From Duganella guangzhouensis (GTDB lineage Bacteria > Pseudomonadota > Gammaproteobacteria > Burkholderiales > Burkholderiaceae_D), in NCBI RefSeq assembly GCF_009674535.1, contig NZ_WKJK01000001.1, positions 310,001 to 374,000 of the forward strand: a stretch of DNA of 64,000 nucleotides, read 5' to 3'. The notes below the pieces were generated by a model, which was not told the origin of the DNA, made no database searches, and saw nothing but the letters and a program-made list of their open reading frames with translations. Positions 38,815-48,157 of this stretch are shown one piece after another. Within the stretch, counting starts at the first letter, position 1, and the number at the start of each line of letters is the position of its first letter. Made by a program: the position numbers and the translations under genes.

Positions 38815-40275
38815 ATGTTAAGGGTACCCCGCACTCCCTGGATGTCTGCGCTGCTGATTTTGCTGATGTTGCTGATCTTCGTGATCGACACCTTTTCGCC
38901 GCTGGACATGGCGATCGCGGTCATGTACGTGGTGGTGGTGCTGATATCGGCCAGCATCTGGCAGCGACGCGGCGTGCTGCTGGCGACCGCCGGCTGCATG
39001 GCGCTGACCGTGATGTCCTATCTGCTGACACATACCGAAGCTTTTTCCGGCGCGGCTTCCGGCCGCATGCTGGTCGGCCTGCTGGCCACCGCCATCACCT
39101 GCCTGCTGGTGCTGCGCGGCCAGGCCGCCACCAATGAACTGCTGGCGCGCGAGGATGCGCTGCGCCGCAGCGAGGCGTTTTTGGCCGGCACCCAGCGCAT
39201 CAGCAAAAGCGGCAGCTTCAGTTTCAAGTCGCCCGGCGGCGCCATGTACTGGTCGGACGAGGCGGCCCGCATCTACGGCTATCCGCTGGACGTGGAGCCG
39301 ACCATGGAGCGCGTCCTGGCCCACACCGCGCCGGAGGACCGCCACATCGTGCAGGCGGCGATCGACCAGTCGCTGCGCTGCGACGGCGAAGTCGATATCC
39401 GTCACCGGCTGCTGATGCCGGACGGTGAACTCAAATACGTGCATGTGCTGTCGCGTCCCCGCCATACCAAGGAAGGCGAGTGCGAGTACCTGGGCGCGCT
39501 GACCGACGTCACGGCGTCGGTATTGGCCGAACAGGCGCTGCACCGCTCGCAGGTACAACTGGCCCACGCCACCCGCGTCACCATGCTGGGCGAGTTGGCG
39601 GCATCGATCGCGCATGAGGTGAACCAGCCGCTGGCCGCCATCTCCACCAACGGCGAGGCGTGCCTGCGCTGGATGAATCGCGCGGTGCCGGATCTGGACG
39701 AGGCCAAAGCATCGGTCACCAGCATCCTGGCATCCAGCGCCCGCGCCACCGGCGTGATCAAGCGCATCCGCGCGCTGGCGCGGCGCAGTGATCCGCAATA
39801 CATGGCGCTGGACTTGAAGGCGGTGGTGGAGGAAAGCGTGGACCTGGTGCGGCGCGAACTGAATAACCAGCACGTGGCGCTGATGCTTGGCCTGGCGCCG
39901 GACCTGCCGCCGGCGCACGGCGACCGGGTGCAGCTGCAGCAGGTGTTCATCAACCTGCTGATGAACGCGATACAGGCGATGGCGGCCTGCCGCCCCGGCC
40001 AGGCGGTGCTGACGGTGCAAATTCAGCTGGCGGCGGAGGGCATGCTGCAGGCCAGCGTCAGCGATTCCGGCCCCGGCATACCGGCCAGCGCCGTGCCACG
40101 CCTGTTCGAAGCCTTTTACAGCACCAAGGAAGACGGCATGGGCATGGGTCTGCCGATCTGCCGCTCCATCATCGAAAACCACGGTGGCCGCATCTGGGTC
40201 AAGGAAACAGCCCCGGATAGCCCGGTAGCCGGCGCCACCATCCTCTTCACTTTGCCCGCCCATGAATCCGATTGA
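38815..40275 (+). CDS. Membrane PAS histidine kinase, FixL/NtrB-like
   Basis: A 486-residue kinase. Residues 8-100 hold three to four membrane helices with hardly any periplasmic loop, then a PAS domain (about 125-235, MYWSDEAARIYGYP to YLGALTDVTASV). Phosphoacceptor His267 lies in SIAHEVNQPLAAIS, the pattern of the FixL/TtrS/NtrB kinases, with N box NLLMNAIQAM and G boxes DSGPGIP and GMGMGLPI. An AAGGA site precedes the ATG. A TATAAT sequence at 38775-38780 may be its -10 box. It overlaps the FixJ-like gene by 14 bp. I see no haem-binding His motif in the PAS domain that would make it a true oxygen sensor. Confidence 0.9.
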   Translation: MLRVPRTPWMSALLILLMLLIFVIDTFSPLDMAIAVMYVVVVLISASIWQRRGVLLATAGCMALTVMSYLLTHTEAFSGAASGRMLVGLLATAITCLLVLRGQAATNELLAREDALRRSEAFLAGTQRISKSGSFSFKSPGGAMYWSDEAARIYGYPLDVEPTMERVLAHTAPEDRHIVQAAIDQSLRCDGEVDIRHRLLMPDGELKYVHVLSRPRHTKEGECEYLGALTDVTASVLAEQALHRSQVQLAHATRVTMLGELAASIAHEVNQPLAAISTNGEACLRWMNRAVPDLDEAKASVTSILASSARATGVIKRIRALARRSDPQYMALDLKAVVEESVDLVRRELNNQHVALMLGLAPDLPPAHGDRVQLQQVFINLLMNAIQAMAACRPGQAVLTVQIQLAAEGMLQASVSDSGPGIPASAVPRLFEAFYSTKEDGMGMGLPICRSIIENHGGRIWVKETAPDSPVAGATILFTLPAHESD

Positions 40276-40885
40276 TTATTCCGACGCGCTGGTCTACATC
40301 GTCGACGACGAGGACGCGCTGCGCGGCGCCATTTCCAGCTTGTTACGCTCGGTCGGCATGCAGGTTGCGGGCTACGCCTCGGTGGCCGAATTCCTGGCTC
40401 AGCCAAGGCGCGAGACTCCCAGCTGTTTGCTGCTGGACGTGCGGCTGCAGGGCGTGAACGGACTGGATTTCCAGGCCGAGCTGAATCGCGAGGGTGTGGC
40501 GCTGCCGATCATCTTCATGACCGGCCATGGCGACATCCCGATGTCGGTGCGGGCCATGAAGGCGGGCGCGGTCGATTTCCTGGCCAAGCCATTCCGCGAT
40601 CAGGATCTGCTGGACGCGATCCACGCCGCGCTGGCGGCCGACCGCGAGCGGCGTCTGCGCGATCAGGCGCTGAATGGCTTGAACGAGCGTTATGCGACGC
40701 TGACGCCGCGCGAGCGTGAAATCATGGCGCTGGCCGCGCGTGGTCTGATGAACAAGCAGATCGCCGGCGAGGTGGGCACCAGCGAAATCACGGTCAAGAT
40801 CCACCGTGGTAATGCGATGCGCAAGATGGAAGCCAAGACCTTCGCGGACCTGGTGCGCATGGCCGAGGCGCTGGGGTTGGCATAA
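40262..40885 (+). CDS. FixJ/TtrR-type response regulator
   Basis: A 207-residue regulator with receiver (acidic pair in YIVDDEDALR, phosphoacceptor Asp59 in LLLDVRLQG, FLAKPF lysine near 109) and a LuxR-type helix-turn-helix (LTPREREIMALAARGLMNKQIAGEVGTSEITVKIHRGNAMRKM). It overlaps the kinase gene by 14 bp and lacks its own ribosome binding site, so the two are coupled and cognate. The FixJ group usually activates a small set of genes for respiration or redox; targets are not evident here. Confidence 0.92.
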   Translation: MNPIDYSDALVYIVDDEDALRGAISSLLRSVGMQVAGYASVAEFLAQPRRETPSCLLLDVRLQGVNGLDFQAELNREGVALPIIFMTGHGDIPMSVRAMKAGAVDFLAKPFRDQDLLDAIHAALAADRERRLRDQALNGLNERYATLTPREREIMALAARGLMNKQIAGEVGTSEITVKIHRGNAMRKMEAKTFADLVRMAEALGLA

Positions 40886-40944
40886 GCTGTTGGCCTGACC
40901 TATACCCTTGTATAATTTTCTTCGCTAGCCCCGGACGGTATCGT

Positions 40945-40967
40945 ACTCCCATGCTGAATATGGGAGT
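40945..40967 (+). promoter_or_regulatory. Hairpin covering the ribosome binding site of the lone receiver gene
   Basis: ACTCCCAT (40945-40952) and ATGGGAGT (40960-40967) form a perfect 8-bp stem with a 7-nt loop. The right arm includes the GGGAG ribosome binding site (40962-40966) for the GTG start at 40973. A TATAAT at 40911-40916 could be the promoter -10 box. The arrangement suggests that translation start is controlled by RNA structure or an RNA-binding protein. Confidence 0.55.
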
Positions 40968-40972
40968 CACCA

Positions 40973-41374
40973 GTGTCTGAACCAGATCCAAAATTTTGTA
41001 ATATCGCCGTCGTCGACGATGACGAAGCCGTGCGCGTCGGCTTGCGCAGCCTGCTGCGCTCTTATGGCTACAACGCCCAAGCCTACGAATCGGCGCTGGC
41101 GCTGCTGGCCTCCGGCGCGCTGGGCGACTATCACTGCATCGTCACCGACCTGCAGATGCCTGGCATGAGCGGCATCGAACTGCTGGAACAGCTGCGCCGC
41201 ACCGGCAATCCGCTGCCGCTGATCCTGATGACCGCCTTTCCGGAACCGGCGCTGTGCAAGCGTGCCTTGAACAGCGGTGCCTCCTGTTTCCTCAGCAAAC
41301 CCTTTGAAGCGAACGAATTGCTGCGCTGCCTGAATCAGGCCAGCGGCAGTTTCCCGACCCACTCCGAGGAGTAA
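40973..41374 (+). CDS. Single-domain response regulator (receiver only)
   Basis: A 133-residue protein made of one receiver domain: acidic pair in VVDDDEAV, phosphoacceptor Asp59 (IVTDLQMPGMSG), Thr/Ala at the switch position (LMTAFP) and the conserved Lys in FLSKPF. The FixJ-like sequence of the receiver suggests that it competes for phosphate with the FixJ-type regulator next door or acts as a phosphate relay. The start is the GTG at 40973 with a GGGAG site inside a hairpin. It begins a run of codirectional genes ending with the FecR-domain protein. Confidence 0.88.
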   Translation: MSEPDPKFCNIAVVDDDEAVRVGLRSLLRSYGYNAQAYESALALLASGALGDYHCIVTDLQMPGMSGIELLEQLRRTGNPLPLILMTAFPEPALCKRALNSGASCFLSKPFEANELLRCLNQASGSFPTHSEE

Positions 41375-41379
41375 AACCC

Positions 41380-43308
41380 ATGAAGAACACCATCAGCAGT
41401 TCGCGCCGTCTTATCTATATGTTGCTGCTGCTGGTGATTACAGCCAGCGTCACACTGTCGCTGGTCATGGAGCACACGGCGCGCAATATCCGCCGTAACG
41501 AAACGCCGCTGTTGAACCGCACCATCCCGCAGATGCGCAATCTGGGCGATTTCGAAAGCGCCTTGCTGCGCTACCAACTGGCGCTCGACAAGCGATTCAC
41601 GGAATCGATTACGCCGGGCCGCTTCCAGCTACTGGAAAGCATGGGCCGTGGCGAACTCGATGCCGGCCTGTTGCAGCTCCGTTCCAGCCTGGGCGATGGC
41701 CCGGAGCTGGCGGCACTGCGCGCGGGCTACCTGCGCATCATCGCGCTGACGCCGGAATTCGAGCGCCAGGTCGGCACCGATCCGGTGGCGGCGCGCGCGG
41801 TGCTGATCCGGATGAATGAGGAAGTCAAGGCGCTGCGCATGCGCATCGACGCCTTGCAGCAGCAGGTCGAGGATGCGATTTACGCCAACGGCACCATGGC
41901 CAATCGCGCCATCGGCTGGATCACGGGGCTGGTCCATGTGTTCGACGTACTGGCGCTGGTGACCTGTTTGTTCATGCTGTACCACGTGCGGGCCCGGGTG
42001 CGGGTGGAGGATGAACTGAGCCACCAGGCGCGCCACGATCCTTTAACCGGGCTGGCGCACCGCCGCAGCTTCGAGGCACGCCTGGCCGCGCTGCCGGACA
42101 CGCCGCACGTGGTGGTGCTGGGCACCATCGACCGCTTCTCGCGCATTATCGGCGGCTTTGGCCACGCCTTCGGTGACCGCGTGATGGTCGGTCTGGCGGA
42201 ACGGATTCGTGGCGCGGCGGAGCGCAGCGGCGGCGAGGTATTCCGTCTGGATGGTGCCAACTTCGCCATCCTGTACCGCATGAACTGCGGCGATGCGCAG
42301 TTTGCCGAAGCGATGTCCGGCCTGCGCGACGAGGTGCGCAATCCCTACGATTGCGAAGGTCATGAGATTTTCACCACCCTGAGCCTGGGCGCGGTCAGCT
42401 TCCCGCTGCACGGCGCCAATCCGGACGCGCTGTTGCGCAATGCAGACGCGGCGCTGCAGGCGGCGCGCAAGGCAGGGGGCGACCGTCTGGAGGTGTATTC
42501 GCAGCAGCTGAATGCCGAAGCCGGCGAGCGGCTGGACATGGAGTCGCTGCTGCGCCACGCGGTGGAGCGTGAGGAGCTGGAGCTGCATTATCAACCGCAG
42601 CAAGCCTTGCAGAACGGCGGCTTGATTGGCTTTGAGGCGCTGGTGCGCTGGCGCCGCATGGGCAAGCTGATTTCGCCGGCCGAGTTCATTCCGCTGGCCG
42701 AGGAGTCGGGCCTGATCGTCGCCATCGGCAACTGGGTGCTGGAACAGGCATGCCGCCAGATCAGCGAGTGGCAAGCCGAGACCGGGCAGCGGGTAGTGGT
42801 GGCGGTGAACATTTCGCCGCGCCAGTTTGCTGCGCCGGGCTTCCTGGCGCATCTGGAAGATCTGCTGGCCACCAGCCACGTCGATCCATCCTGCCTGGAG
42901 CTGGAGATCACCGAAAGCGTGATGGTGGAAGATGCGGAGAGCGCGATCGCGCTGCTGCACCGGCTGCGCGCGCTGGGCCTCAAGCTGGCGATCGATGATT
43001 TCGGCACCGGTTATTCCAGCCTGGCCTATCTGTCGCGCTTCCCGATACACAAACTGAAGATCGACCAGTCCTTCGTGCGCAATATGCACGCGGTCAGCGA
43101 GCAGGGCACCATCGTGCAGGCCACGATTGGCCTGGGCCACAGCCTGGGGCTGACCGTGATCGCCGAAGGCGTGGAGTCGGAAACGCAGCGCGCCATGCTG
43201 AGCGCCTGGCGCTGCGATGAAATCCAGGGTTACTACTACAGCCGTCCGCTGCCGGCGGCATCCGCATTGAACTTCCTCGAAGGTAGCCTGCAGCTGCAGG
43301 CGGCATAA
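41380..43308 (+). CDS. EAL phosphodiesterase with degenerate GGDEF domain
   Basis: A 642-residue membrane protein. Helices near 12-30 and 178-198 flank a mostly helical periplasmic domain of about 145 residues. The GGDEF domain is recognisable ([19 protein letters not shown]) but its signature reads RLDGANF (DGANF at 291-295), so it should not make c-di-GMP; it may bind GTP and regulate the EAL part. The EAL domain starts at Glu419 (FEALVRW) and keeps [27 protein letters not shown] and EGVE, so it is likely an active c-di-GMP phosphodiesterase. A GAGGAG site lies before the ATG, 5 bp after the receiver gene. Confidence 0.9.
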   Translation: MKNTISSSRRLIYMLLLLVITASVTLSLVMEHTARNIRRNETPLLNRTIPQMRNLGDFESALLRYQLALDKRFTESITPGRFQLLESMGRGELDAGLLQLRSSLGDGPELAALRAGYLRIIALTPEFERQVGTDPVAARAVLIRMNEEVKALRMRIDALQQQVEDAIYANGTMANRAIGWITGLVHVFDVLALVTCLFMLYHVRARVRVEDELSHQARHDPLTGLAHRRSFEARLAALPDTPHVVVLGTIDRFSRIIGGFGHAFGDRVMVGLAERIRGAAERSGGEVFRLDGANFAILYRMNCGDAQFAEAMSGLRDEVRNPYDCEGHEIFTTLSLGAVSFPLHGANPDALLRNADAALQAARKAGGDRLEVYSQQLNAEAGERLDMESLLRHAVEREELELHYQPQQALQNGGLIGFEALVRWRRMGKLISPAEFIPLAEESGLIVAIGNWVLEQACRQISEWQAETGQRVVVAVNISPRQFAAPGFLAHLEDLLATSHVDPSCLELEITESVMVEDAESAIALLHRLRALGLKLAIDDFGTGYSSLAYLSRFPIHKLKIDQSFVRNMHAVSEQGTIVQATIGLGHSLGLTVIAEGVESETQRAMLSAWRCDEIQGYYYSRPLPAASALNFLEGSLQLQAA

Positions 43309-43321
43309 TATGGAGAACGTC

Positions 43322-44980
43322 ATGAAATGGTTCCTCAACCTGAAAATCGCCAGCAAACTGAATGTGGTGGTGGCCGCCGTACTGGCGCTGATGATGGCCC
43401 TGGGCGTGTTTTCCGTGTTCCAGCTGTATGAGCTGGACCGGGTGACCAATGAAATCGACCATCGCTGGACGCCGGGCGTGCGCAATGCGCTGGACATCAA
43501 GTACGGCTTGACGCGCTTCCGCACCTTTGAGCTGTTCCACGTGGTGTCCACCGAACCGGATATCCTGCGCAAGTACGAGCAGGACATGGACAACCAGATG
43601 CGCCAGGTGCAGCAGTCGCTGAGCAGCTATGCGGCACTGACGCACAGCGCCGGAGAGCAGCAGATTATCGGCCAGCTGCAATCCACGCTGAATGATTATC
43701 GCGGCGCGGTGCGGCAGGTGGTGGCATTGTCGCGCCGTGGCGACGACGTCGGTGCGCTGGCGGTGGTACGTGGCGAATCGCGCAAGTACGACTTCGCGGC
43801 GATGGCGCTGATCGACAAGCTGGTGGTGATCAACGAAAGCGGCAGCACGCAGGCGGCGCTGTCGGCCGACCAGACCTATGCGCGGGCGCGGCAGCTGATT
43901 TTCGGCTTCATGGCCGGCGCGCTGGTGTTGGGCGTGTTGCTGGCTGGCCGCGTGGCGCGTTCGATCTCGGCGCCGCTGGCGCGGGCAGTGGAGGTGGCGC
44001 GGCGGGTGGCGGATGGCGATCTGCGTACCGAGGCGGAAGTGAGTGACCGCGATGAAACCGGCGATCTGCTGCGCGCCATGAATGTCATGAGCGGTAATTT
44101 GCAGCGGATGGTGACGCAGGTACGCGCCGGCACCGACACCATCGCCACCGCGTCGGCGCAGATTGCGGCCGGTACCGGCGATCTGTCGCAGCGCACCGAG
44201 GGCCAGGCCGCTACGCTGGAGGAAACCGCCGCCACCGTCGAGCAGTTGAGCGCCACCGTGGCCAATAACGCCGACAAGGCGCAGCAAGCCCGCAAGCTGA
44301 TGGAGCAGACGGCGTCGGTGGCGCTTGAGGTGGAAGTGGCGGTGTCCGCGCTGACGGCCAGCATGGAGCGCATCAGCGGTTCGTCGCGCCGGATAGCCGA
44401 CATCGTCGGGCTGATCGACGGCATCGCCTTCCAGACCAATCTGCTGGCGCTGAATGCCGCGGTGGAAGCGGCGCGCGCCGGCGAGCATGGGCGCGGTTTC
44501 GCGGTGGTGGCGGGCGAGGTGAGGGAGCTGGCCCAGCGCAGCGCGCAGTCGGCCAAGGAGATCAAGACGCTGATCGCGCAGTCGCTGGCGGAAGTCGGCA
44601 GCGGCAATCAGGCGGTGCGCGATGCCTGCATCACCATCGAGGATGTGGTGGGCGGCGTGCGCCGGGGCGCGGCGCTGATCGGCGATATCAGCAACGGCAC
44701 GCGCGAGCAAAGCACGGGCCTGCAGTTGGTGAACCGCACACTGGCGGCGATGGATGGCGTTACGCAGCAAAATGCGACGCTGGTGGAGGAATCGCTGGCG
44801 GCCATCGTCTCGCTGCAAGAGCAGGCGGCGCGGCTGGCGCGCAGCGTTAGCCTGTTCAAACTGGCCGGTACGGCGCGTGAGGAATTGACGGTGATCGAGA
44901 TGCCGGTGGTGGTGGCCAAGCCGAAGCCGCGCACGGCGCCGGCCAACCACGGCAGGCACTACGTCGCCGGCCTGGTGTAA
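43322..44980 (+). CDS. Methyl-accepting chemotaxis protein
   Basis: A 552-residue chemoreceptor. Helices near 10-32 and 190-210 enclose a four-helix-bundle type ligand domain of about 155 residues. A HAMP domain follows ([27 protein letters not shown]), then the long signalling coiled coil with the perfectly typical tip [37 protein letters not shown]. There is no C-terminal CheR-tethering pentapeptide. The ATG at 43322 has a GGAGA site; the ATG at 43310 is possible. It follows the EAL gene by 13 bp, so taxis and c-di-GMP output are probably linked in one transcript. Confidence 0.93.
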   Translation: MKWFLNLKIASKLNVVVAAVLALMMALGVFSVFQLYELDRVTNEIDHRWTPGVRNALDIKYGLTRFRTFELFHVVSTEPDILRKYEQDMDNQMRQVQQSLSSYAALTHSAGEQQIIGQLQSTLNDYRGAVRQVVALSRRGDDVGALAVVRGESRKYDFAAMALIDKLVVINESGSTQAALSADQTYARARQLIFGFMAGALVLGVLLAGRVARSISAPLARAVEVARRVADGDLRTEAEVSDRDETGDLLRAMNVMSGNLQRMVTQVRAGTDTIATASAQIAAGTGDLSQRTEGQAATLEETAATVEQLSATVANNADKAQQARKLMEQTASVALEVEVAVSALTASMERISGSSRRIADIVGLIDGIAFQTNLLALNAAVEAARAGEHGRGFAVVAGEVRELAQRSAQSAKEIKTLIAQSLAEVGSGNQAVRDACITIEDVVGGVRRGAALIGDISNGTREQSTGLQLVNRTLAAMDGVTQQNATLVEESLAAIVSLQEQAARLARSVSLFKLAGTAREELTVIEMPVVVAKPKPRTAPANHGRHYVAGLV

Positions 44981-45025
44981 GCCAATTGATGTATGCTGGT
45001 GGTTTCGATACCGGAGCTGCCAGCC

Positions 45026-45688
45026 ATGCGCTTTGTGCCGATTCTTGTGTTGCTGTGTATGGCCGCTGTCGCCCATGCGGGCCAGGTGGCCGGGGTGGTG
45101 GTGCAGACCAGCGGCGCGCTGTCGGCGCGTACACCATCCGGCGCGGTCAAGCCTTTGCAGGTTCGTTCAGAGGTGGAAAGCGGCGACACACTGAGCACCG
45201 CCGCCGGCGCCTACGCGCTGGTGCGGTTCATCGACAATAGCGAGTTGACGCTGAAGCCGGGCAGCACGCTTGTGGTCGAACAGTTTGCGTTCGAGGATGG
45301 CAAACCGGAGGCGGATCGGGCTTCGTTCCGGCTGGTGAAAGGCGGCCTGCGTTCGGTGACCGGTCTACTGGGCAAGCGCAGCAAGGATCGCTTTGCGATG
45401 AAAACGCCCAGTGCCACCATCGGCATACGCGGCACCACCTTCTTTCTCGAATACCTGAGCGGCAAGGGCGATATCGATGCCTCGCCCGGATTGACGCCCG
45501 GCCTGCACGTGCATGTCGGCAGCGGTGGCATCTCCATCGTCAACAGTGCCGGCGAGTTCCGTTACGATAGCGGGCAGTTTGGCTTCATCAAGGACGCTCA
45601 AACCCGGCCGGTCAAAATGTTCACCAATCCGGGCATGATCTTCGCGCCGCCGGCCGCCTGGGGCGGCGCCGATACGCTTACTCCGTGA
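45026..45688 (+). CDS. Secreted FecR-domain protein
   Basis: A 220-residue protein with a signal peptide (FVPILVLLCMAAVAHAG) and a FecR domain in the mature part: VESGDTLSTAAGAYALVRFIDNSELTLKPGSTLVVEQF, then KTPSATIGIRGTTFFLEY. It has no N-terminal cytoplasmic anti-sigma region, so it is not a FecR-type sigma regulator; proteins of this kind are exported beta-helical or adhesive periplasmic proteins of unknown role. A GGAG site 9 bp upstream supports the ATG at 45026 over that at 44993. It may be the last gene of the unit that begins at 40973 and overlaps the convergent oxidoreductase by 11 bp. Confidence 0.85.
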   Translation: MRFVPILVLLCMAAVAHAGQVAGVVVQTSGALSARTPSGAVKPLQVRSEVESGDTLSTAAGAYALVRFIDNSELTLKPGSTLVVEQFAFEDGKPEADRASFRLVKGGLRSVTGLLGKRSKDRFAMKTPSATIGIRGTTFFLEYLSGKGDIDASPGLTPGLHVHVGSGGISIVNSAGEFRYDSGQFGFIKDAQTRPVKMFTNPGMIFAPPAAWGGADTLTP

Positions 45689-46661
45689 CCGACACCACCA
45701 GCTTGCCGCGCGTCGTGCGTTCGGCCAATGCGTGGTGGGCCGCATCGACGCTGTCCAGCGTGTAGTGCGTTGGGTCGAGCGTCACTTTCAATTTTCCGGC
45801 GGCGATCAGCGCGCTGGCTTCGCGCATGATGGCGCCATGCGCGGCGCGGCCGGTGCCACTCAGCAGCGGCAGCAACGTGAACACGCCGGAATAGGTGGCG
45901 GCGCGGAACGACAGCGGCGCCAGCGCGTGCGTGCCCCAGCCCAGGCAACTGACCACGTGTCCGTGATAGCGGCGCGCGGCGCGGAAGGAGGCGTCCAGCA
46001 CCGCGCCGCCGACGGTGTCGTAGACCACGTCGAAGCCTTCGCCATCGGTATGCTGGCGGAGATAGTCGTCGACGCTGGTGTCGCGGTCGATGAAGGTGGC
46101 GCCCATGCTTTCGATAACGCCGCGCTGGGCCGCGCTGCCAGTGGCATATACCCGTGCGCCCAGCGCCACCGCCAGTTGCACCGCCATGTGCCCGACGCCA
46201 CCGGCGCCGCCATGCACCAGCACCGTCTTGCCGGCGCTGACGCGGGCGCGGTCGACCAACCCTTCCCAGGCGGTGATGAAGATCAGCGGCAGCGCGGCCG
46301 CTTCGCGCATGGATAGCTGGTCCGGCATGTGCGCCAGCAGACGCGCGTCCACCGCCGCATATTCGGCCAGCGAGCCTGGCACGCCGCCAACGCCGCCGGT
46401 CATGCCGTAGACACGATCGCCGGCGCGATAGCCTTCGACGCCGGCGCCGGTTTCAACCACCACGCCGGCCATGTCGATGCCCAGTATCGCCGGCAGCACG
46501 GCACCGGCGTGATCGGCCTTGCCGGCGGCGATTTTGGCGTCCAGCGGATTGACGCCGCTGGCGTGTACGCGCACCAGCACCTGGCCCGGAGCGGCGACCG
46601 GGCGGGCAACTTCTTGTAACGACAGCGCTGCGCCAAAGGCGCTCAGTACGACGGCTTGCAT
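45678..46661 (-). CDS. Zinc-independent quinone oxidoreductase-like MDR protein
   Basis: A 327-residue medium-chain reductase. The N-terminal GroES-like part holds GVNPLDAKIAAGK in place of the catalytic zinc cysteine, and the Rossmann motif is VHGGAGGVGHMAVQLA, typical of zeta-crystallin/QOR-type NADPH:quinone reductases. The structural zinc cysteines are also absent. It would reduce quinones or alkenals in the cytoplasm. It is divergent from the LysR gene at 46793 with a 131-bp gap, so it probably answers to that regulator. Confidence 0.9.
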   Translation of the reverse strand: MQAVVLSAFGAALSLQEVARPVAAPGQVLVRVHASGVNPLDAKIAAGKADHAGAVLPAILGIDMAGVVVETGAGVEGYRAGDRVYGMTGGVGGVPGSLAEYAAVDARLLAHMPDQLSMREAAALPLIFITAWEGLVDRARVSAGKTVLVHGGAGGVGHMAVQLAVALGARVYATGSAAQRGVIESMGATFIDRDTSVDDYLRQHTDGEGFDVVYDTVGGAVLDASFRAARRYHGHVVSCLGWGTHALAPLSFRAATYSGVFTLLPLLSGTGRAAHGAIMREASALIAAGKLKVTLDPTHYTLDSVDAAHHALAERTTRGKLVVSVTE

Positions 46662-46792
46662 GATGACTCCTGTAAGTGGAATGTTGATGTCGTCATTTTG
46701 ACGCCACGCCGGACGCGGAAAAACAGGGCTGGCGGGGATGCAGTATCCCGAAATCGTGAATAATCGAGGCTATGCGATGAATGGAGAGCGGA

Positions 46793-47710
46793 ATGGATCG
46801 TCTGGATGCCCTGAAGGTGTTTTGCGCCGTGGTCGATAGCGGTGGCTTCAGCCGCGCCGCCGCCAGGCTGGGAATTTCCACCTCCTCGGTCACGCATCAG
46901 ATAGGCGTGCTGGAGACGCATTTTGGGGTTCGGCTGCTGAACCGCACTACGCGCAGCATGTCGCTGACCGACGATGGCCGGCGCTGCATCGAGCAGGCAC
47001 GCCGTCTGCTGGACGAAATGGATGAACTGGAATCCAGCATGAGCGATGCCGTGCATGAACCGCGCGGCGTGCTGCGGGTCGATATGCCGGGCATCCTGGC
47101 GCGCTGCTATGTGGCGCCGGCCTTGCCGCGCTTTCTGGCGGCGTATCCCGAACTGAGTGTGCGCCTGAGCGCCAGCGATCGTTTGATCGACATGGTGGAG
47201 GAGGGCGTGGACGTGATGCTGCGCATCGGCGAACTGGCTGATTCCGCGCTGGTCGGCCGCAGCATCTTCAGCAACCACTATCTCTGTGCCGCCGCGCCGT
47301 CGCTGCTGCAACAGTACGACGCTCCGCAGCATCCGGATGATCTGGAGCGGCTGCCGTGCCTGAACTTCGTCTACCCCAAGGCGCGCCAGGTGCGGCCATG
47401 GATGTTCGAACAGGATGGCCGCCAGTTCACCGCCACGCCGCGCGGTATCGCGGCGCTGGACCATGTCGATTCAATCATCGAGATGGCGCTGCAGGGCGGC
47501 GGCGTGATACAGGCGCTGACGGTGTCGTTGGCGGCGCCGCTGCGCAGCGGTGCGCTGGTGCAGGTGCTGGCGCCATGGCAGGCGCCGGGGCCGGACCTGC
47601 ATGTGCTCTATCCGCAGCGTCAGCAGCGCGCCGCCCGCGTCAAGGTGTTTGTCGACTTTGTCGAGCAGCTGTTCAGGAGCGGCGCAGCTTCTTGCCTATC
47701 ATCGGCTTGA
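46793..47710 (+). CDS. LysR-type transcriptional regulator
   Basis: A 305-residue LysR protein: winged helix at 1-60 (MDRLDALKVFCAVVDSGGFSRAAARLGISTSSVTHQIGVLE), then the effector domain with VDVMLRIGELADSALVGRSIFSNHYLCAA, the pattern of the DmlR/CrgA group. GGAGAG lies 6 bp before the ATG at 46793, which is preferred to the ATG at 46781. It probably regulates the divergent quinone oxidoreductase, in the manner of many LysR/QOR pairs. Its 3' end overlaps the convergent fur gene by 38 bp. Confidence 0.9.
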   Translation: MDRLDALKVFCAVVDSGGFSRAAARLGISTSSVTHQIGVLETHFGVRLLNRTTRSMSLTDDGRRCIEQARRLLDEMDELESSMSDAVHEPRGVLRVDMPGILARCYVAPALPRFLAAYPELSVRLSASDRLIDMVEEGVDVMLRIGELADSALVGRSIFSNHYLCAAAPSLLQQYDAPQHPDDLERLPCLNFVYPKARQVRPWMFEQDGRQFTATPRGIAALDHVDSIIEMALQGGGVIQALTVSLAAPLRSGALVQVLAPWQAPGPDLHVLYPQRQQRAARVKVFVDFVEQLFRSGAASCLSSA

Positions 47711-48125
47711 GCGTGGCGGCGCAATCGCCGCAGATGCCGTACAGCGACAGCGAATGCTCGTGCAGCACGAAGTTGCGCTCCTGCGCCACGGCTTCCTGAC
47801 GCGCTTCGATTTCGGCATCGAGGAATTCTTCCATGCGGCCGCAGTTGGTGCAGATCAGGTGGTCGTGGTGGCCGCCTTCGTTCAGCTCAAACACCGAGGC
47901 CACCGACTCGAAGTGGCGGCGGATCAGAATGCCGGCATCGGCAAACTGCATCAGCACGCGGTAGACGGTGGCCAGGCCCATGTCGATGTTTTCGTCATGC
48001 AGCAGGCGGTAGACGTCGTCCGCGCTCAGGTGTTTGCTCTTCGATTCCTGGAATAATTGCAGGATGCGCAGGCGGGGCAGGGTGGCTTTCAGGCCGAGTT
48101 TGCGCAGCTCTTGAGGGATATCCAT
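47673..48125 (-). CDS. fur: Ferric uptake regulator Fur
   Basis: A 150-residue Fur protein. The winged helix is at 10-80 (GLKATLPRLRILQLF, DDVYRLL, GLATVYRVLMQF), the metal-binding His/Asp cluster HHDH is at 86-89, and two CxxC pairs for structural zinc are at Cys92/Cys95 and Cys132/Cys135. With Fe2+ it would repress iron-uptake genes in the cytoplasm. A Fur box at 48139-48157 lies directly upstream, which predicts autoregulation. The TonB receptor at 52753-54873, with a strong Fur box, is a likely target nearby. Confidence 0.95.
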   Translation of the reverse strand: MDIPQELRKLGLKATLPRLRILQLFQESKSKHLSADDVYRLLHDENIDMGLATVYRVLMQFADAGILIRRHFESVASVFELNEGGHHDHLICTNCGRMEEFLDAEIEARQEAVAQERNFVLHEHSLSLYGICGDCAATLKPMIGKKLRRS

Positions 48126-48138
48126 GTGTCTCTAGAAT

Positions 48139-48157
48139 GATAATGATTCCTATTCTC
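48139..48157. promoter_or_regulatory. Fur box upstream of fur
   Basis: GATAATGATTCCTATTCTC matches the 19-bp E. coli Fur consensus in 14 of 19 positions, including the first nine in a row. It ends 14 bp before the fur start codon on the minus strand, which suggests autorepression. It also lies about 270 bp before the porin gene on the plus strand. Confidence 0.7.

Noticed and set aside
45026..45688. FecR-domain protein as the anti-sigma partner of the TonB receptor
   Set aside because: It has a cleavable signal peptide and no cytoplasmic anti-sigma region, no ECF sigma gene is near, and the receptor lacks the N-terminal signalling domain.
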